Source: an uncultured Clostridia bacterium
GTDB lineage: Bacteria > Bacillota > Clostridia > Christensenellales > UBA1242
Reading direction: 5' to 3'
Length of the DNA stretch: 55,502 nucleotides
NCBI GenBank assembly: GCA_947630745.1
Contig: CANRIT010000003.1
Location: 1 to 55,502, forward strand
Shown: piece by piece, positions 1-7,651 of the stretch
Position numbering within the stretch: the first letter of the stretch is position 1
Layout of the letters: the number at the start of each line of letters is the position of its first letter
Translations under genes and position numbers: made by a program
The notes under the pieces: generated by a model
Told to the model about the DNA's origin: nothing
What the model saw: the letters and a program-made list of their open reading frames with translations, nothing else
Database searches by the model: none

Positions 1-1203
1 AACAATTACGAAAGTGGGGAAATTAAGGCACTTAAAGTTAAATTAACCAAATTGGAAGCGGAAAAAGAAGACGCGGTTAACCAAGAAGATTTTGAAAAGG
101 CATCGCGTTTGCGCGACCAGATAAGCAAGTTGAAGGACCAAATTGACAGCCTTAAAAACAAGCCAGTAACATCCGACCAAACCAACGCAACCATAACCGA
201 GCAAGACATCGCCGAAGTGGTTAGCAAGTGGACAAACATTCCGCTTACCAAACTTACCGAGGGCGAGGCGGAAAGGTTGCTTAACCTTGAAAGCGTGTTA
301 AAAGCGCGCGTAAAAGGGCAGGACGAAGCGGTTGAAAAGGTGGCAAAAGCCATCCGCCGCAGCCGTATTGGCATACGCGATCCAAAACGCCCAATTGGCA
401 GTTTCTTATTCCTTGGTTCGACCGGCGTGGGTAAAACCGAGCTTAGCAAGGCGCTTGCCGAAGCCTTGTTTGATGACGAAAACAAAATGATTAGGCTTGA
501 CATGAGTGAGTTTATGGAAGCGCACAGCGTGTCAAAACTTATTGGCAGCCCGCCAGGATATGTCGGCTTTGATGATGGCGGACAGTTGACCGAGCAGGTA
601 CGCCGCAAGCCATACAGCGTGGTGCTTTTTGACGAAATTGAAAAGGCGCATCCAGAAGTGTTTAATATGCTGCTTCAAATTTTGGACGATGGCAGACTTA
701 CCGACAGCCATGGCAAAGTGGTAAGTTTTAAAAACACCCTTATAATTTTAACCAGCAATATTGGCAGCGACAAAATCAACAAAAATAAGGTTGATTTGGG
801 CTTTAATGATACGGTTAAAGAGGACAAATCTGCCATTATGCTTGACGAACTTAAAAAGTATTTTAAACCCGAACTTATCAACCGTATTGACAACATTGTG
901 GTGTTCAACAAACTTTCTGCGCCAGTGCTTAAAGAGATTGCCAAAAAGATGCTTGCCGACCTTAACAAAAACTTAAAGCAAAGCGGAGTGGAGTTGAAAT
1001 TTACCCAATCTACACTTAATTATTTGGTTAAAAATGGCACAAATGACGACTTTGGTGCGCGGCCTCTTCGCCGACTTATTACCAACCAGATAGAAGACGA
1101 ACTTGCCGACAAAATGCTTAAAGGCGAAATTAAAGCGGGCGACAATGTGCTTATCGACCACAAAGATAACAAACTTGTTTTCTTAACAAAAAACGCAGAA
1201 TAA
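1..1203 (+). CDS. clpC: ATP-dependent Clp protease ATP-binding subunit ClpC, C-terminal part (5' end outside window)
   Basis: The frame is open from base 1, so this is the 3' portion of a larger gene; the TTG at 52 is only an internal Leu. The visible protein starts in the linker between the two AAA+ domains with a UVR-type helix (NQEDFEKASRLRDQISKL), the feature that separates ClpC from ClpA/ClpB. The second AAA+ domain has Walker A GSTGVGKT, Walker B VVLFDEIEKAH, sensor TSN, and the C-terminal arginine region FGARPLRR. A KVDLGFN loop sits where ClpC carries its ClpP-contact tripeptide (here LGF). Family role: unfolds substrates, usually with an adaptor, for degradation by ClpP in the cytosol. 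The stop overlaps a terminator, so the gene ends its transcript. Confidence 0.95.
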   Translation, partial: NNYESGEIKALKVKLTKLEAEKEDAVNQEDFEKASRLRDQISKLKDQIDSLKNKPVTSDQTNATITEQDIAEVVSKWTNIPLTKLTEGEAERLLNLESVLKARVKGQDEAVEKVAKAIRRSRIGIRDPKRPIGSFLFLGSTGVGKTELSKALAEALFDDENKMIRLDMSEFMEAHSVSKLIGSPPGYVGFDDGGQLTEQVRRKPYSVVLFDEIEKAHPEVFNMLLQILDDGRLTDSHGKVVSFKNTLIILTSNIGSDKINKNKVDLGFNDTVKEDKSAIMLDELKKYFKPELINRIDNIVVFNKLSAPVLKEIAKKMLADLNKNLKQSGVELKFTQSTLNYLVKNGTNDDFGARPLRRLITNQIEDELADKMLKGEIKAGDNVLIDHKDNKLVFLTKNAE

Positions 1204-1225
1204 CCACCCAAGCGGTGGTTTTTTG
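1202..1225 (+). terminator. Rho-independent terminator after clpC
   Basis: A 7-bp stem, AACCACC/GGTGGTT, with loop CAAGC is followed by a T run. It begins inside the clpC stop codon. Confidence 0.85.
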
Positions 1226-1259
1226 CTGTCAATTTGGTTTTTATTTTATCTAGTGCCTA

Positions 1260-1287
1260 TTGACAAATAAAAATTAAGTGGTAAAAT
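1260..1287 (+). promoter_or_regulatory. Promoter of the tandem acyltransferase gene
   Basis: TTGACA (1260-1265), 16-bp spacer, TAAAAT (1282-1287). A GGAGG ribosome binding site (1298-1302) precedes the ATG at 1307, so this transcript has a normal leader. Confidence 0.75.
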
Positions 1288-1306
1288 AATAACAATTGGA
1301 GGAACT

Positions 1307-2545
1307 ATGTTATCGGTTGAAGAAAAAATTGAACATCTTAAACAGCTTGGCATAGAAGGTGATATGACGCAGGTAAAAAAGATGTATTCTGGTGACTGGT
1401 TTAAACTTAAAGATTACGCCTATCAACAACTTATTTACATGTCAAAAAAGTTGTGCGAAGAGTACAACATGCTGTCTAGTGAACTTAACAATCCAAACAA
1501 AAATGTATTAAAATTTGTAAAAAACCGCCAGCAACATATTTTGGACGATTTATTCCCCGGGCATGGTGTGCTGCTCGGCTGCCTCGACGGGCTTGAAGTG
1601 GTTATTGGTTGTGTGGATATTGGCGGGTTTAACTACATAAATGTCCGCAACAAATTTAACAAAACCGCACTTGTAACGCTTGACGAATATGTCGTTGTTG
1701 CACCAAACAATCAATTTGGGCAAAGCGAACTTACTGTGGTTGACGGTATGGCAAAACTTGAAAAAATTCATATTAAAGATAACACTTGGATATGTGCAAA
1801 TTGCAAATTTTTGGGTGATGTTACCATTGCAGCAAAGTCAGTTATTGGGTTAGGTAGTGTGGTTAACAATCAAAGCAAGATAGCAGAAAACTCACTGGCT
1901 TTTGGCAATCCATGCAACAGTTATAAAGTTATTGATGACAATTATGTCGCAAAAAAAGAACTTGTTAAGCGTGAACGCAGCAAAGACGAAATTCAGCACC
2001 TTATTGCGCACGCAAAAAAACTTGGTTTTGATGGCGATTTTGAACAATATATAAGGATGCTTAATTGCGAAAGATACAACGCTTTGGATGATGTTATGGC
2101 GGGTATATCCAATTTAAGCCACAATTTATGCTCACATTATAACGAAACCAACACTTCTCAATTAACAAAGCATAAGATTTTAGAGAGATTATTCCCGCTT
2201 TGTGGCAAAAATTTAAAAGTAGGGGAAGATTTGTTTGTGGATGTGTTGGGCGCAACAAAAATTGGGGACGATGTTTCAATTGGTGATGGCGTAACTTTGG
2301 CGGGCAATGTAACAATTGGCAACAATGTAAAAATGGGCAAAAATCTGGTTGTTCAGTGCATCGGACACAGTGTTAACTACAAAGAACGCCAACTCAAACA
2401 AACCACAACAGGCGGGCTAAGCAAAATTGCAGTTTCTGGCTTTATTGATATTGCGGACAATCTAAATTTGGCTGACGGAACAAAAATTCTTCCAAATGTT
2501 GTTTTAACTCGCGACACTAATCCAGACGAAATCGTCTTAAAATAA
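1307..2545 (+). CDS. Tandem-duplicated maltose/galactoside-type O-acyltransferase (left-handed beta-helix)
   Basis: 412 aa, about twice the usual size of a LacA/Maa/NodL-type acetyltransferase, and visibly two copies in a row. Each half has a short helical Maa-like start (VEEKIEHLKQLGIEGDM and KDEIQHLIAHAKKLGFDGDF), a LFP element (near residues 83 and 305) and hexapeptide-repeat coils (GDVTIAAKSVIGLGSVV; IGDDVSIGDGVTLAGNVTIG). Residues 1-220 lack the expected catalytic His and read APNNQFG near 132. Residues 222-412 keep a His in IGHSVNY near 354. Inference: the C-terminal half is the catalyst and the N-terminal half may be structural. Family role is acetyl-CoA-dependent O-acetylation of a sugar; the substrate cannot be told. 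Transcribed alone with its own promoter and SD. Confidence 0.8.
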   Translation: MLSVEEKIEHLKQLGIEGDMTQVKKMYSGDWFKLKDYAYQQLIYMSKKLCEEYNMLSSELNNPNKNVLKFVKNRQQHILDDLFPGHGVLLGCLDGLEVVIGCVDIGGFNYINVRNKFNKTALVTLDEYVVVAPNNQFGQSELTVVDGMAKLEKIHIKDNTWICANCKFLGDVTIAAKSVIGLGSVVNNQSKIAENSLAFGNPCNSYKVIDDNYVAKKELVKRERSKDEIQHLIAHAKKLGFDGDFEQYIRMLNCERYNALDDVMAGISNLSHNLCSHYNETNTSQLTKHKILERLFPLCGKNLKVGEDLFVDVLGATKIGDDVSIGDGVTLAGNVTIGNNVKMGKNLVVQCIGHSVNYKERQLKQTTTGGLSKIAVSGFIDIADNLNLADGTKILPNVVLTRDTNPDEIVLK

Positions 2546-2556
2546 ACTTGTAAATT

Positions 2557-2625
2557 GTTAAACCACGGAAACCAGTGCTCTTGACTGTTGCTGTAACTTC
2601 CATGAATAATCAAATAATTTTTCAT
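2557..2625 (-). pseudogene. 5' fragment of an RBBP9/YdeN-type serine hydrolase gene
   Basis: Reading leftwards, an AAGGAG ribosome binding site (2631-2636) and ATG at 2625 start a peptide MKNYLIIHGSYSNSQEHW continuing FPWF. That is the typical start of RBBP9/YdeN alpha/beta hydrolases (LIIHG, then a WFPWL element). After about 23 codons the resemblance ends and the reading frame runs antisense through the acyltransferase gene. Only the first strand and turn remain, without the GxSxG nucleophile. The translation signals are intact, so a short peptide could still be made. Family assignment rests on motif recall. Confidence 0.55.
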
Positions 2626-2636
2626 AAATACTCCTT

Positions 2637-2771
2637 ATGTTTATAAAACTTATGGATGCGGAAGCGGTTTGCATAGACAACGCGGGGCATTTCTGCGATG
2701 GTGACTATGACAAGAGTTTTGAAGAGATTTTGCCTTACCTTGATTGCTTAAATCTTGAAGCGGGAATTTAG
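2637..2771 (+). pseudogene. 3' fragment of an RBBP9/YdeN-type serine hydrolase gene, opposite orientation
   Basis: An open stretch of 44 codons contains EAVCIDNAGHFCDGDYDKSF, then EEILPYL and a stop. It resembles the end of RBBP9/YdeN hydrolases, where the catalytic His lies in an AGHF element followed by GY..F..L. The frame is closed just upstream (TAA at 2625-2627) and no ribosome binding site is visible. It starts 12 bp from the head of the 5' fragment on the other strand. The simplest reading is one ancestral hydrolase gene broken and partly inverted, with its middle lost. Confidence 0.5.
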
Positions 2772-2782
2772 TTTAACAGAAA

Positions 2783-2808
2783 ATGGTCGCAAATTGCGGC
2801 TATTTTTT
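2783..2808 (+). terminator. Probable terminator after the hydrolase remnant
   Basis: An imperfect stem with G-T pairs (TGGTCGCAA with TTGCGGCTA) is followed by TTTTTT. It also overlaps the 3' end of the convergent ABC-like gene. Confidence 0.45.
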
Positions 2809-3499
2809 AATTGGTTTTTATTAATTTAAAGTTTTTGTAAAAATCAAATTGATTGTTTTCGTGGGCAACAATTGTGCCACTAAATTCGCTTAGTATGCTT
2901 GTGGCAAGCGGGTGATATTTTGGTGTAAGGGTAGAAAATAAATTGTCGATAAGAAGATATTTTGGTTGCCTAATCACCGCGCGCAATAAGCACAAAATTT
3001 GCTGTTCGTCTTTACTTAATTTGTAAACTTTTAATTTTTTAATAAAATCAATTGATTTTGTTATTTGATTAAAATCGTCTTTGTTAAAGTCTGTGGATGA
3101 TGTTTGATTTTCTAATTTATTTAAATCACTAGTATTAATTTCAGCATCATTTAAAAATAATAGGTGGCGGGCGATTTCATTTTCAACTGTTTGTTTTGCG
3201 TCTTTTATTTTGCGGATTTTAAGCGGATAGATTAAATTTTTAAATATACTTTTGTGTTTAAACAACACTGGACTTTCTGGCAAATATGCAAAAGGCAAAT
3301 TGCTGTTTTTTATTTCGCGTAAATTTATATTATCGTAAAAAATATTGCCAGAATAATTATCCATTTTTGCAAGCAAGCGCAAAACAATTTTGCCGTTTTC
3401 ATCAAGCAAAAGCGTGTTAGAATTAATTGCCGTATTGTAATTTAAAACTGCATAAAAATCTTTAATATATTTTACGCTTACATTTTGCATTTCAATCAT
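2807..3499 (-). CDS. Degenerate ABC-ATPase-like protein
   Basis: About 230 aa with the outline of an ABC transporter ATPase and its key residues eroded. The opening MIEMQNVSVKY is the usual first strand. Where the Walker A loop should be (GxxGxGKST) it reads LLLDENGKIVLRLL. The signature is LSKDEQQ instead of LSGGQ. Walker B is LLIDNLFSTL, with Asn at the catalytic Glu position, and the H-loop is IVAHE. So it is unlikely to hydrolyse ATP normally. No permease gene is adjacent. The ATG at 3499 is preferred over the TTG at 3517 because it begins the conserved strand and coincides with the predicted transcription start. It could be a regulatory pseudo-ATPase or an early pseudogene; the frame is undamaged. 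Confidence 0.65.
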   Translation of the reverse strand: MIEMQNVSVKYIKDFYAVLNYNTAINSNTLLLDENGKIVLRLLAKMDNYSGNIFYDNINLREIKNSNLPFAYLPESPVLFKHKSIFKNLIYPLKIRKIKDAKQTVENEIARHLLFLNDAEINTSDLNKLENQTSSTDFNKDDFNQITKSIDFIKKLKVYKLSKDEQQILCLLRAVIRQPKYLLIDNLFSTLTPKYHPLATSILSEFSGTIVAHENNQFDFYKNFKLIKTN

Positions 3500-3505
3500 A
3501 TTTAA

Positions 3506-3534
3506 ATTATACAACAACTAAAATAAATTTTCAA
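3506..3534 (-). promoter_or_regulatory. Promoter giving a predicted leaderless mRNA (ABC-like gene)
   Basis: On the minus strand: TTGAAA (3534-3529), 17-bp spacer, TATAAT (3511-3506), then six bases and the ATG at 3499. The start site expected 7 nt after TATAAT is the A of the ATG. Confidence 0.75.
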
Positions 3535-3757
3535 CCAAACAAAGCGAATAATAAAAAATTGGTAAAAATTTTAAAAATTTCAATAAAAAACCATCAAAAA
3601 TCAGTAAAAATAATCAGTTTTTTAAGATTTTATAAAAAAATCAACAACTTTTACAAAATCTAACAAAATAAACTTAAATAATTTGTAAATAACTGCTGAT
3701 TTTAAAATTTATATTAAAGTTGCGGATTTTTTTAATAAAAACAACATAGTAATTTTT
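3535..3757. other. AT-rich intergenic region, no gene seen
   Basis: Low-complexity A/T sequence between the ABC-like gene and the end of the protease gene. No plausible reading frame, hairpin terminator or RNA gene was found. Confidence 0.6.
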
Positions 3758-4873
3758 TTAATCGGTTAAATTTTTAAAATTAATATACCCCGCACCCTCA
3801 ATATTTTTATCCCCAGTAATAGGCGTGCAGTTAGCAATTAAAAATTGTTTAATTTGATTATTTGTGGCGTTTTTGTATCGTGACAAAATGTCCGCGCAAA
3901 TTCCAGCAACAATTGGGGCTGCCACACTTGTTCCGCTCATAGAAGTGGTGGGTGGTAGGGTATTGTTAAGCGAAGTAACATTTATGCCGGGCGCAAGCAA
4001 ATCTGGTTTGTTGCCATAGATTGTCGGACCGCGGCTAGAAAATTCGGGTACGGTTAAATTTGTAGAGTCAAACGCACCCACAGTAATAATATTTGGATTG
4101 TTACCCGGGCTTTTAATTGTGTTGTTATCCGGTCCGCTATTTCCCGCAGCGGCAACCACAACAAGCCCGCGTTTCCAAAGTGCTTCCGCGCCCTTGCTAA
4201 GCGGGTCATCATTGTCAAGTGAATTTGCACCAAAACTCATGCACACAACTTTTATGTTGTACGCCTTGTGATTTTCGTACACCCACTGCATGGCATCCAA
4301 AATGGTGTTACTTGTGCTGTTGCCCGATTTGTTCAGTGCTTTAATTATAACCAAGTCAGCGTTTGGTGCATACCCATATGGGGTATATGCGTATTTTCCG
4401 CTTCCGCCAGCAATTCCACTTACAAAAGTGCCATGACCATTATCGTCATATGGGGTAGGATTTTGGTTTACTAAATCAATAAATTTTTTAATTTTGCATT
4501 TAGGAAAAACAAACCCCAAGTGCAAATACACGCCAGTGTCAATAATGCAAATTGTCTGCCCTTGACCAAGATATTTGTTTTGCGTCAAATTTTTTAAGTG
4601 CATAATGTCGGCATCTTGTTCGGCACATACATTTGTGTTTTCGCATATAAAATGTACGCAATTTTGCTCAGAAAGGGTGCAAATTTCGTTAAAATTTGCA
4701 TTTACACTAAAACATTTTGCAAATCTATACGTTTTAAATGGGATGTTGTTCGCGGTTAAAAAATGTTTTGTATCCTCAAAATTTTCAGCACAAATAATAA
4801 GCTCATTTTTTGCATTTTTGTCTAAAACTTGTACGCGATTAAAAAGTGCGCGGCTTATTTTATTTCTGTTCAT
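3758..4873 (-). CDS. Subtilisin-like serine protease (S8 family), probably intracellular
   Basis: 371 aa with the full S8 catalytic set: Asp112 in IIDTGV, His147 in DNGHGTFVSG, oxyanion Asn245 in AAAGNSGP and Ser316 in MSGTSVAAP. The first ~95 residues look like an inhibitor-type prodomain. There is no signal peptide or membrane segment, so it resembles the cytosolic AprX-type proteases of Firmicutes rather than secreted subtilisins. Its ATG overlaps the 3' end of the upstream 91-aa gene by 14 nt, so the two form one operon. Substrate unknown; in spore formers such proteases are often expressed late, but nothing here proves that. Confidence 0.9.
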   Translation of the reverse strand: MNRNKISRALFNRVQVLDKNAKNELIICAENFEDTKHFLTANNIPFKTYRFAKCFSVNANFNEICTLSEQNCVHFICENTNVCAEQDADIMHLKNLTQNKYLGQGQTICIIDTGVYLHLGFVFPKCKIKKFIDLVNQNPTPYDDNGHGTFVSGIAGGSGKYAYTPYGYAPNADLVIIKALNKSGNSTSNTILDAMQWVYENHKAYNIKVVCMSFGANSLDNDDPLSKGAEALWKRGLVVVAAAGNSGPDNNTIKSPGNNPNIITVGAFDSTNLTVPEFSSRGPTIYGNKPDLLAPGINVTSLNNTLPPTTSMSGTSVAAPIVAGICADILSRYKNATNNQIKQFLIANCTPITGDKNIEGAGYINFKNLTD

Positions 4874-5135
4874 TTATTGCATTCACCAAGTTATTTAACA
4901 TCTCTTTTTGTTGTTCGTTTAAAAAGGGGGAGAGGGTATTTTTCATATTGTTTAAACTTGCACTGTCAAGTTTGCCTTGCTGCTTCAATTTGCTTGCTTC
5001 GCTAAATAAATTTTGCATAAGTTCGTTTTGATTCATGTCCTTATATTTGTTTATTAAATCTTCGTAAATTTTTGTGTCGTTTGCGTTTATGTTGTTTTTG
5101 TTTTCGTTAACAAATTGTTTTAAATCTCGTGGCAT
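4860..5135 (-). CDS. Small conserved-looking protein of unknown function
   Basis: 91 aa, mostly helical and rich in Asn, Lys and Gln: MPRDLKQFVNENKNNIN at the start, NTLSPFLNEQQKEML near the end. The ATG at 5135 is chosen because GAGGTGA lies just upstream; the frame extends further 5' but without a ribosome binding site. No signal peptide, membrane segment or known catalytic motif. It shares an operon with the S8 protease and overlaps it by 14 nt, so it may be a partner or regulator of that protease (inference only). Confidence 0.65.
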   Translation of the reverse strand: MPRDLKQFVNENKNNINANDTKIYEDLINKYKDMNQNELMQNLFSEASKLKQQGKLDSASLNNMKNTLSPFLNEQQKEMLNNLVNAINEQK

Positions 5136-5219
5136 GTTCACCTCATAACTTATTATGACCAAGAGATTTTTTTGGTGACAATTTTTTACATGCAGCATAA
5201 ATAGTTTAAAAGGAGAGTT

Positions 5220-5750
5220 ATGGAATTTAACGACCAAAGTTTTAACCTATACTGCGACCCAAACGCATACATTCAAAATTGCCCAATATATTGCAACAAA
5301 CCGCCCAAAAAGGTTGTGTTTAGTGAGCCATATTCTACTCTACCAAACTTTTACATAAACAACAACTTTAAAAAAGGAAATTGTGCATGCGTTCCAAAGC
5401 CAAAACCAAAGCCACATCAGCAAAATAATTGTCCGCCATTATTTAATTTTAATCTTGGCGGACTTGGTGAAATGATGGGTAAACTTTTTTCTAATGGCGG
5501 GCTAAATAATATGTTTTCTAAAATAGGGGGTGGGGGCTTAGGCGGGATTATTTCTGCCCTTGCTGGAATGAATAATTTAAACAGTCAAAAAGGTGAGCAA
5601 AATTCAACTGATAGTAACAGCGTTCTATCAAGTTTGTTAAACAATGGTGGGCTTAACAATATTTTAAGTATGTTTAAACAAAACGATATAAAACCAAATG
5701 TATCTTCATCTAAAAACAATATAAAAGATTATGTTATTGTGGAAGAATAA
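5220..5750 (+). CDS. Gly/Asn-rich low-complexity protein of unknown function
   Basis: 176 aa after a strong ribosome binding site (AAAGGAG, about 5209-5215). The first 65 residues hold five Cys and a KPKPKPHQ linker. The rest is built on repeats of LGG, NGGLNN(M/I) and GGGGLGGI, for example SNGGLNNMFSK and NNGGLNNILSM. No signal peptide or transmembrane helix. Composition recalls spore-coat or other structural proteins, but I recognise no family. It is divergent from the protease operon, with 84 bp between start codons. Confidence 0.6.
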   Translation: MEFNDQSFNLYCDPNAYIQNCPIYCNKPPKKVVFSEPYSTLPNFYINNNFKKGNCACVPKPKPKPHQQNNCPPLFNFNLGGLGEMMGKLFSNGGLNNMFSKIGGGGLGGIISALAGMNNLNSQKGEQNSTDSNSVLSSLLNNGGLNNILSMFKQNDIKPNVSSSKNNIKDYVIVEE

Positions 5751-5799
5751 TAAAAATTTTTATAATTTTTATTGATTTTAACTAAAAAAACAAACAAAA

Positions 5800-5835
5800 T
5801 AAAAAAAATCTAAGGCAAATTTCCTTAGATTTTTA
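5800..5835. terminator. Bidirectional terminator
   Basis: An 8-9 bp stem, ATCTAAGG/CCTTAGAT, is flanked by an A run on the left and a T run on the right. It can end both the Gly/Asn-rich gene and the convergent yhbY-containing transcript. Confidence 0.8.
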
Positions 5836-6132
5836 ATTGTTTTTTAAAACGTGTTTAACTCCCTTTTTTGCACTATATCGATACAAAATAATCTTCCGCC
5901 CAATTGTTGTTACCACATCCGCACCAAGTTGAACAGCCAAACTTGCCAGTTCTTCTTTGGTAGGGGCGGGGGTATCTTCTTGCATTGAAATTTTAATCAA
6001 TTCGTGTGCCAAAAGTGAGTTGTCAATCTCTTTAATAACATTTTCGCTAAACCCATCTTTGCCCACATACACGCTTGGCTTAATTGTGCTTGCCATGCTT
6101 CTTAATTCAATCCGCTGTTTTTTGTCAATCAT
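5833..6132 (-). CDS. yhbY: YhbY-type ribosome-associated RNA-binding protein (CRM domain)
   Basis: 99 aa, the usual length. It shows the CRM/YhbY pattern: start KKQRIELRSMASTIKPSVYVGKD, the G-x-N-like segment GFSENVIKEIDNSLLAHELIKI, and the basic end with TTIGRKIILYRY. Family role: RNA-binding protein associated with assembling 50S ribosomal subunits. The start ATG has AAAGGAGG upstream. It lies 9 bp downstream of obg, another 50S-assembly gene, and is probably co-transcribed with it, the arrangement expected for a ribosome-biogenesis operon. Confidence 0.92.
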   Translation of the reverse strand: MIDKKQRIELRSMASTIKPSVYVGKDGFSENVIKEIDNSLLAHELIKISMQEDTPAPTKEELASLAVQLGADVVTTIGRKIILYRYSAKKGVKHVLKNN

Positions 6133-6141
6133 AATCCTCCT

Positions 6142-7407
6142 TTAAAAATAAATTTCATATTGCAAACTGCCAAATATAACCGTGTCGCCATCAACGCAGC
6201 CCGCTTGTTTAAGTTTTTCCATAACCCCGTCTTTTTCTAGCCGCGACTGGAAATAGGCAAGGCTGACATTATCGCTAAACACAATCCCGCGCTGCAAATT
6301 GTCTAGATACCCGCCGCTAACTTCAAACACATGCGGTTCAAGTTGGGTGATATTGATGCTTGAAGTATCTTTAACCGCAAGCGCGTCTTGCTCAACAGGG
6401 ATTGCTTCCGGCTTTGGCAGCGTTTTAAGTTTGTTGTAAACAATTTTTATAAGTTCGTCCACATTTTTGCGCGTAACTGAACTTATTGCCACCACATCCA
6501 CATTTTTAACCTTCTTTTTAAACGCGTCAATTTTTTCAGACACATTTTCAATTAAATCGCACTTAGTAAACACCACAATTTGGGGTAAACTAGCAAGCCG
6601 CTTATCATACTTTTTAAGCTCGGCATTTATGGTTTTGTAGTCGGTTAAAATGTCGTTACCATAAAACTCAGACGCATCAATAACATGCAAAACAAGGCGG
6701 GTACGCTCAATATGTGCCAAAAATTTATGCCCCAGCCCAGCACCATCGCTTGCCCCCTCAATCAGCCCGGGGATGTCCGCCACAACAAAACTGTCGTCAT
6801 AAATTTTAACCACACCCAAGTTTGGAGATAGGGTAGTAAATTCGTAATCCGCAATTTTTGGACGCGCGTTGGAAATTACGCTAAGCAGAGTGGATTTGCC
6901 CACATTTGGCTTGCCCACAAGCGCGACATCGGCAATTGTTTTAAGTTCCAACAGCACCTTGTACGGCTTGGTAACTTCACCCAACTGACTAAAACGCGGG
7001 GCTTGACGGGTGGGAGTTTTAAAGAAATTGTTGCCCTTGCCGCCTTGACCGCCATAGAGCGCAACATATTTTTGACCATCGACATACATGTCCATAAGCA
7101 CTTGATTTGTGCTGGCATCCTTAATTACTGTGCCAAGCGGAACAGGAATGAAAACATCCTTGCCATCTTTGCCGTTTTTAAGCCCGCCCATGCCAGAGCC
7201 GCCATTTTCCGCCTCAAACTTGCGCTTAAATTCAAAGTCAGCAAGAGTGTTTTTGTTTTTATCTGCAACAAAAACTATATTTCCGCCCTTGCCGCCATCG
7301 CCGCCGTTTGGACCGCCCTTTTCCACATTTTTATCATGCAAAAAACTGACCGCACCACTGCCGCCATTGCCAGATTTTATTGTTATTGTAACTCTATCTA
7401 TATACAT
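6142..7407 (-). CDS. obg: Obg/CgtA ribosome-assembly GTPase
   Basis: 421 aa, full length with three domains. The glycine-rich Obg fold (1-158) has GNGGSGAVSF and GGPNGGDGGKGG. The G domain (about 159-330) has GKPNVGKST, DIPGLIEGAS, TKCD and an SS(V) loop. A C-terminal OCT domain (about 345-421) ends in GDTVIFGSLQYEIYF. Family role: essential GTPase in late 50S maturation, also linked to stress and sporulation control in Gram-positives. The start codon is exactly at the predicted transcription start, with no ribosome binding site, so it is a leaderless candidate. yhbY follows in the same direction. Confidence 0.97.
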   Translation of the reverse strand: MYIDRVTITIKSGNGGSGAVSFLHDKNVEKGGPNGGDGGKGGNIVFVADKNKNTLADFEFKRKFEAENGGSGMGGLKNGKDGKDVFIPVPLGTVIKDASTNQVLMDMYVDGQKYVALYGGQGGKGNNFFKTPTRQAPRFSQLGEVTKPYKVLLELKTIADVALVGKPNVGKSTLLSVISNARPKIADYEFTTLSPNLGVVKIYDDSFVVADIPGLIEGASDGAGLGHKFLAHIERTRLVLHVIDASEFYGNDILTDYKTINAELKKYDKRLASLPQIVVFTKCDLIENVSEKIDAFKKKVKNVDVVAISSVTRKNVDELIKIVYNKLKTLPKPEAIPVEQDALAVKDTSSINITQLEPHVFEVSGGYLDNLQRGIVFSDNVSLAYFQSRLEKDGVMEKLKQAGCVDGDTVIFGSLQYEIYF

Positions 7408-7413
7408 GCTTTT

Positions 7414-7442
7414 ATTATATATGATTTTTAATTTTTAGTCAA
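7414..7442 (-). promoter_or_regulatory. Promoter giving a predicted leaderless mRNA (obg)
   Basis: Minus strand: TTGACT (7442-7437), 17-bp spacer, TATAAT (7419-7414), six bases, ATG at 7407. The expected +1 is the A of the ATG and there is no SD. Confidence 0.8.
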
Positions 7443-7478
7443 TAAATTATACCCAATTTAATTTAGTTTATATTGTAT

Positions 7479-7603
7479 GTAGGTTTTTTTAAGTTGAAAG
7501 CTAGGCGACGGGGGCGGGGGCTTTTATGCGCCCGCAGGGCGCATCGTGGCAAGTTGCAACTTGCCACCGCGTTAAAACGCGTTTTAACGCAAAAGCCCCC
7601 GCC
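7479..7603. repeat. GC-rich cloverleaf (four-way junction) repeat element, copy 1
   Basis: A GC-rich island in AT-rich DNA between divergent genes. An outer 13-bp stem (7513-7525 with 7591-7603, perfect) encloses three hairpins: A 7526-7544 (ATGCGCCC/GGGCGCAT), B 7547-7566 (a perfect 20-bp palindrome) and C 7569-7590 (a perfect 22-bp palindrome). Two bases separate A from B and B from C; none separate C from the outer stem. A left flank from GTAGGTTT to GCTAGGCGACGG (7479-7511) is shared with copy 2 at 38.9 kb. No protein-coding signal; the open frame across it is incidental. Confidence 0.85.
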
Positions 7604-7651
7604 GTGCAAAGCCACCCTTCGCTTTAAGTGGATAAATTTTAAAAATCACTA

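Noticed and set aside
6..1232. Several long open frames opposite and within clpC
   Set aside because: They are antisense or out-of-frame shadows of a strongly conserved ClpC sequence and have no ribosome binding sites.
4268..4898. Plus-strand frames over the protease gene
   Set aside because: Antisense of the S8 protease, whose catalytic motifs fix the coding strand.
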